Part shown: positions 61,339 through 64,000 of the stretch, in pieces
Layout of the letters: the number at the start of each line of letters is the position of its first letter
Numbering within the stretch: position 1 is the first letter of the stretch
NCBI RefSeq assembly: GCF_020171925.1
Contig: NZ_JAIVAR010000009.1
Location: forward strand, 1 to 64,000
Source of the DNA: Rossellomorea aquimaris
GTDB lineage: Bacteria > Bacillota > Bacilli > Bacillales > Bacillaceae_B
Length of the DNA stretch: 64,000 nucleotides
Direction of reading: 5' to 3'
Translations under genes and position numbers: made by a program
Notes under the pieces: model-generated
Seen by the model: the letters and a program-made list of their open reading frames with translations, nothing else
Told to the model about the DNA's origin: nothing
The model's database searches: none

Positions 61339-61915
61339 TCCCTACGATCCATCCGATTAAAAACCCCCCAAGCAATCCGAATATATGGGCAGTGATGTTG
61401 ATGCCGGATTGCATGAACGTCATTGCAACCCCGATGACGACAATCGGAAGGATGACCTGGCGGCTCTCACTCGTGATGAATGAATTCTTTAAAAGAATCA
61501 TAGCGATATAGAAACCGAATAGACCGAATATAGCACCGGATGCCCCGATATGACTGTAGGTCAGTGGCTTGATTAAATAAGTCATCACATTGGCGAAAAC
61601 GCCACTTGCCATATAAAGAAGGAGGAACCGGATCTTTCCGAGATACTTCTCTAATGGTGGCCCAAATAAAACCAATGAAAAAGAGTTAAACAACAAATGG
61701 GCAAACCCGAGGTGGACGAAGATCGGTGTGATGAGCCTCCACCAATCACCATCCCTGATATACAGATTCACCCCTGCCAGCTTTTCATATACCCACATTT
61801 GAGGGAAGAACGGCAGGCTGCTCACTAAATAGAGCATAATATGGATGAGAACGATCAATGATATGATCGGATAGCGTCGTAAAAATTGTGAAAAGCTTTC
61901 TGTTCGGACAAACAT
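61325..61915 (-). CDS. Rhomboid-family intramembrane serine protease
   Basis: A 196-residue membrane protein with six hydrophobic segments. The catalytic Ser is in GASGAIFGL and the His in AHIFGLLGG, with the conserved Asn in HLLFNSFSLVLFG, so the protease looks active. It corresponds by place to YdcA of B. subtilis, which also lies between ydbT and acpS. The substrate is unknown. AGGAGGATACACT precedes the ATG. Confidence 0.9.
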   Translation of the reverse strand: MFVRTESFSQFLRRYPIISLIVLIHIMLYLVSSLPFFPQMWVYEKLAGVNLYIRDGDWWRLITPIFVHLGFAHLLFNSFSLVLFGPPLEKYLGKIRFLLLYMASGVFANVMTYLIKPLTYSHIGASGAIFGLFGFYIAMILLKNSFITSESRQVILPIVVIGVAMTFMQSGINITAHIFGLLGGFLIGWIVGKKRR

Positions 61916-62083
61916 AGTGTATCCTCCTAATGGGATCGTTAATTATATCGTATAACTCATGATAAAGCTCCCGGCTTCTTTAAACAAGAACTTACACCTG
62001 GTTGCGTGCGCCTCCACCAGTGCAGGTTGAGGCCGTTACATAAGTATATGAGAAAAAAGACAAGAGTAGAAGGAGGACAACGG

Positions 62084-62434
62084 ATGATTAAAGGAATAGG
62101 ACTTGATATCGTTGAGCTTCACCGGATCCGCACGATCGTCGGGCGGCAGCCAAAATTGATCAAACGGGTTCTGACTCCGAGGGAACAGGATCATCTGGCT
62201 TCGTTGACAGAAGCGCGGGCGATCGAGTTTCTTGCAGGTCGATTTGCGGCCAAAGAAGCATTTGCAAAAGCGAATGGGACGGGAATCGGGCGTTCCCTTT
62301 CATTTCAGGATATCGAAATAAGCAAAGATGAGTACGGCAAGCCATTCTTTTCAAAACCAGCAGGGATCCATGCGCATCTGTCAATCACTCACAGCAAGGA
62401 GTTTGCCGCGGCACAGGTCATCATTGAAGAGTAA
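62084..62434 (+). CDS. acpS: Holo-[acyl-carrier-protein] synthase
   Basis: Moves the 4'-phosphopantetheine group of CoA to apo-ACP, needed for fatty acid synthesis. The 116-residue protein starts [15 protein letters not shown] with the metal-binding Asp and has [19 protein letters not shown], the second signature with its Glu. Both are standard for AcpS. I use the ATG at 62084, which follows AGAAGGAGGACAACGG; the upstream frame extension is not needed. The next gene is ydcC, as in B. subtilis. Confidence 0.95.
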   Translation: MIKGIGLDIVELHRIRTIVGRQPKLIKRVLTPREQDHLASLTEARAIEFLAGRFAAKEAFAKANGTGIGRSLSFQDIEISKDEYGKPFFSKPAGIHAHLSITHSKEFAAAQVIIEE

Positions 62435-62524
62435 AAAAATCCGGGCTTGTCATCTTCGCTAGCATATTCCCTTAGGTTGTCTCATATATTCAGTAGTGCA
62501 ATAGGAGAGACAAGGCTAGGTATG

Positions 62525-62546
62525 TACAATCGGGATCCCGATTGTA
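62525..62546. promoter_or_regulatory. Perfect 22-bp palindrome upstream of ydcC
   Basis: TACAATCGGGA and TCCCGATTGTA are exact inverted repeats with no spacer. It stands between acpS and ydcC, has no T-tract, and so looks more like a protein-binding site than a terminator. No known operator comes to mind. Confidence 0.5.
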
Positions 62547-62617
62547 AAAGAGACAAAGACCTTCTAGCTTTCCCCTCTCTCAATTACGTTTATCTTGAGA
62601 CAAAAGGGGTTGAAATG

Positions 62618-63631
62618 ATGAAGAAAAGGCTAGTTGTACTAGTGATGGCCATGCTTGCGGTGTTGATGTTGGCTGCTTGCGGGGAGAAATCGAAAGAAGA
62701 TGTGACAAAGGATCTGAAGGCAAAGGTAGAGGACATGAAGGGGTATAAAGCGGATGCCAAAATGACGCTTCAGGTTGGCGATGAGCCACAGACGTATGAT
62801 GTGGAAGTGTGGCATAATAATCCTAATTATTACCGTGTTGCCCTCAAGAATGCCGCGAAGGACCAAAGTCAGATGATTCTCCGTAACGATGAAGGAGTAT
62901 TTGTCCTGACCCCTGCGCTGAACAAGAGCTTCCGCTTCCAGAGTGAATGGCCGAATAACAGCAGCCAGGCATATCTGTACGAGTCATTGGTGCAGGATGT
63001 ACTAGAAGACAAGGAAGCGACATTCAAGGAAACGAAGAGTCACTATGTATTCACGACGAAGACCCGTTATCAGAACAAGCAGATGCTTCCAACCCAGGAA
63101 ATTGCCTTTAACAAGAAAGATCTATCGCCTGCAACAGTGAAAGTGATGGATGCGGATCATAATTCCCTTGTAAAAGTCGAATTTTCCAAGATGGATATGA
63201 AAGCTGCCTTTGATAAGAAAGACTTCGACATGAAGAAAAACATGACGGGTGCACAACTTGAAGTTCCGGTTACGGCTAGTGTGGAAGACAAGGAATTCAC
63301 GGTCCTCTACCCTATGTCAGAAGTTACAGGAACAGAGTTGATAGAAGAGAAAGAAGTTGCGACTGCGAATGGAAAACGTGTCGTCTTGACCTACGGTGGG
63401 GAAAAATCCTTCACGATCATCCAGGAGAAGACAACCGTGGTACCAACCATGACAGTGTCGACCTCACTAAAGGGTGAACTGGTGGACTTAGGATTCACCG
63501 TTGCCGCCATGACGGATAATTCCATCCGATGGACCAATAACGGCGTCGATTACATGCTCGCTTCAAACGACCTGACTCCTTCTGAAATGGTCATGCTTGC
63601 ACAGTCCGTTCAAGGATCGATGGTGAAATAG
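62618..63631 (+). CDS. ydcC: YdcC-type lipoprotein (LolA-like fold)
   Basis: A 337-residue membrane lipoprotein. The signal MKKRLVVLVMAMLAVLMLAAC ends in a lipobox. The mature part has a LolA/LppX-type beta domain in its first ~200 residues (YKADAKMTLQVGDEPQTYDV, then FVLTPALNKSFRFQSEWP) and a DUF4367-like C-terminal part. In B. subtilis ydcC is expressed in the mother cell (SigE) and sits between acpS and alr; germination-related roles have been suggested. Start choice is between ATG 62615 and 62618; AAGGGG spacing favours 62618. Confidence 0.87.
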   Translation: MKKRLVVLVMAMLAVLMLAACGEKSKEDVTKDLKAKVEDMKGYKADAKMTLQVGDEPQTYDVEVWHNNPNYYRVALKNAAKDQSQMILRNDEGVFVLTPALNKSFRFQSEWPNNSSQAYLYESLVQDVLEDKEATFKETKSHYVFTTKTRYQNKQMLPTQEIAFNKKDLSPATVKVMDADHNSLVKVEFSKMDMKAAFDKKDFDMKKNMTGAQLEVPVTASVEDKEFTVLYPMSEVTGTELIEEKEVATANGKRVVLTYGGEKSFTIIQEKTTVVPTMTVSTSLKGELVDLGFTVAAMTDNSIRWTNNGVDYMLASNDLTPSEMVMLAQSVQGSMVK

Positions 63632-63790
63632 GAAAGAGATAAAATGGGGCGGCCCTTGAGGGTTTGCTCCTTTTCTTTTTGAATGATGTCGGGGTGTCGA
63701 TTACGTCGCGTTGGAAGGTACGTTAGATCGTTTGCTGGGGGATAACCTGGAGACGGGGGTGGGGGATAGCTTATTTTGGTGGTGGGGTGA
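63632..63790. other. Intergenic stretch after ydcC
   Basis: No convincing frame. GGGGCGGCCCTTGAGGG near 63645 and CTCCTTTTCTTTTTG may form a weak transcript end of ydcC. Confidence 0.4.
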
Positions 63791-63925
63791 TTTTCACCGG
63801 GATTTGCATAATTGCACGGGTATCTTCACGATTGCACCGGAACCTACATAATTGCACCGAAAACTCCGTAATTGCACTGGAATCCACATAATTGCACCAA
63901 AATTTCGCGAATTGAACCTAAATCT
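63791..63925. repeat. Array of degenerate 20-bp units, AATTGCACC core
   Basis: ATTGCAC occurs at 63811, 63831, 63851, 63871 and 63891, each exactly 20 bp apart; TTTTCAC at 63791 and ATTGAAC at 63911 continue the phase, which makes seven units. Between the cores lie ten more variable bases. It is non-coding, has the same period as the arrays at 1.6 kb and 56.9 kb, and the same core as the first. Confidence 0.8.
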
Positions 63926-64000
63926 CAATAACATCAAAGCATCCCCATTCAAAATCAACAGACTCCAACCACACCATCCGTAATCCCCCCTCCGATATCC
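63926..64000. other. Right edge of the window, no feature seen
   Basis: C-rich, low-complexity bases without a frame that has a ribosome binding site. The alr gene that follows in B. subtilis is not reached. Confidence 0.4.

Noticed and set aside
63791-63925. CRISPR array
   Set aside because: The repeated core is only 7-9 bases and the period is 20 bp; CRISPR repeats are 23 bases or longer with spacers over 25, and there are no cas genes in the window.

Overview
The window looks like chromosomal DNA of an endospore-forming member of the Bacillaceae, of moderate GC. The evidence is an rRNA operon end followed by nine tRNAs, the block sigW-rsiW-cdaA-cdaR-glmM-glmS, the block ddl-murF-cshA-(ydbS-ydbT)-rhomboid-acpS-ydcC, a Spo0E-like phosphatase, a glmS ribozyme, an S-box and a T-box. 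Both gene blocks keep the order I know from Bacillus subtilis. Several intergenic elements and genes differ from B. subtilis, so a related genus (for example a marine-type bacillus) is possible; I cannot fix the species by eye.

Layout. 1-1420: 3' end of 23S rRNA, 5S rRNA and nine tRNAs (Asn, Thr, Glu, Val, Thr, Tyr, Gln, Lys, Ala). 1.8-10.5 kb: arginase rocF, a 54-residue Spo0E-like protein, the envelope-stress sigma factor sigW with its anti-sigma rsiW, the c-di-AMP cyclase pair cdaA-cdaR in an operon with glmM, and glmS behind its ribozyme. Together cdaA/cdaR/glmM/glmS link c-di-AMP signalling to cell-wall amino-sugar supply. 10.8-24 kb: accessory and housekeeping genes (FUSC-type membrane protein, LiaG-like protein, acetyltransferase, CAP-domain lipoprotein, P1 peptidase, alkyladenine glycosylase), then an EAL phosphodiesterase behind what I read as a c-di-GMP-II riboswitch, a fused dipeptide-type permease, an LVIVD-repeat secreted protein and a short-chain dehydrogenase. 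24-31 kb: an AT-rich nucleotidyltransferase, a secreted tandem-duplicated cyanophycinase-like peptidase with a near-perfect sigma-54 promoter, an NhaC-family transporter behind a SAM-I riboswitch, and an MFS permease.

31-42 kb: small DUF proteins, a five-gene set (histidine kinase, response regulator, ABC ATPase, two permeases) arranged like the linearmycin-resistance genes lnrJK-lnrLMN, an AlsT-type symporter, a CBS-domain protein, a LysM-CAP protein and a lipid kinase. 42-51 kb: DedA-like protein, argS with a T-box whose specifier reads CGC, rodA, several envelope proteins and a dicarboxylate/amino-acid symporter. 51.5-64 kb: the wall-synthesis block ddl-murF, an esterase, the RNA helicase cshA with a long leader, a NERD-domain protein, uvsE, ydbS-ydbT, a rhomboid protease, acpS and the ydcC lipoprotein.

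The points most worth a second look are: (i) a c-di-GMP-II riboswitch whose P1 strand overlaps a terminator arm in front of a c-di-GMP phosphodiesterase, which would form a feedback loop; (ii) the sigma-54 promoter in front of a doubled secreted cyanophycinase, in a genome segment that also has arginase; (iii) three intergenic arrays of degenerate units with an exact 20-bp period (about 1.6, 56.9 and 63.8 kb) that I cannot assign to any known element; (iv) two long structured RNA elements ending in U-tracts at 41.2 and 47.8 kb, one with mutually exclusive pairings. I saw no phage, insertion sequence, CRISPR array or classical defence island.
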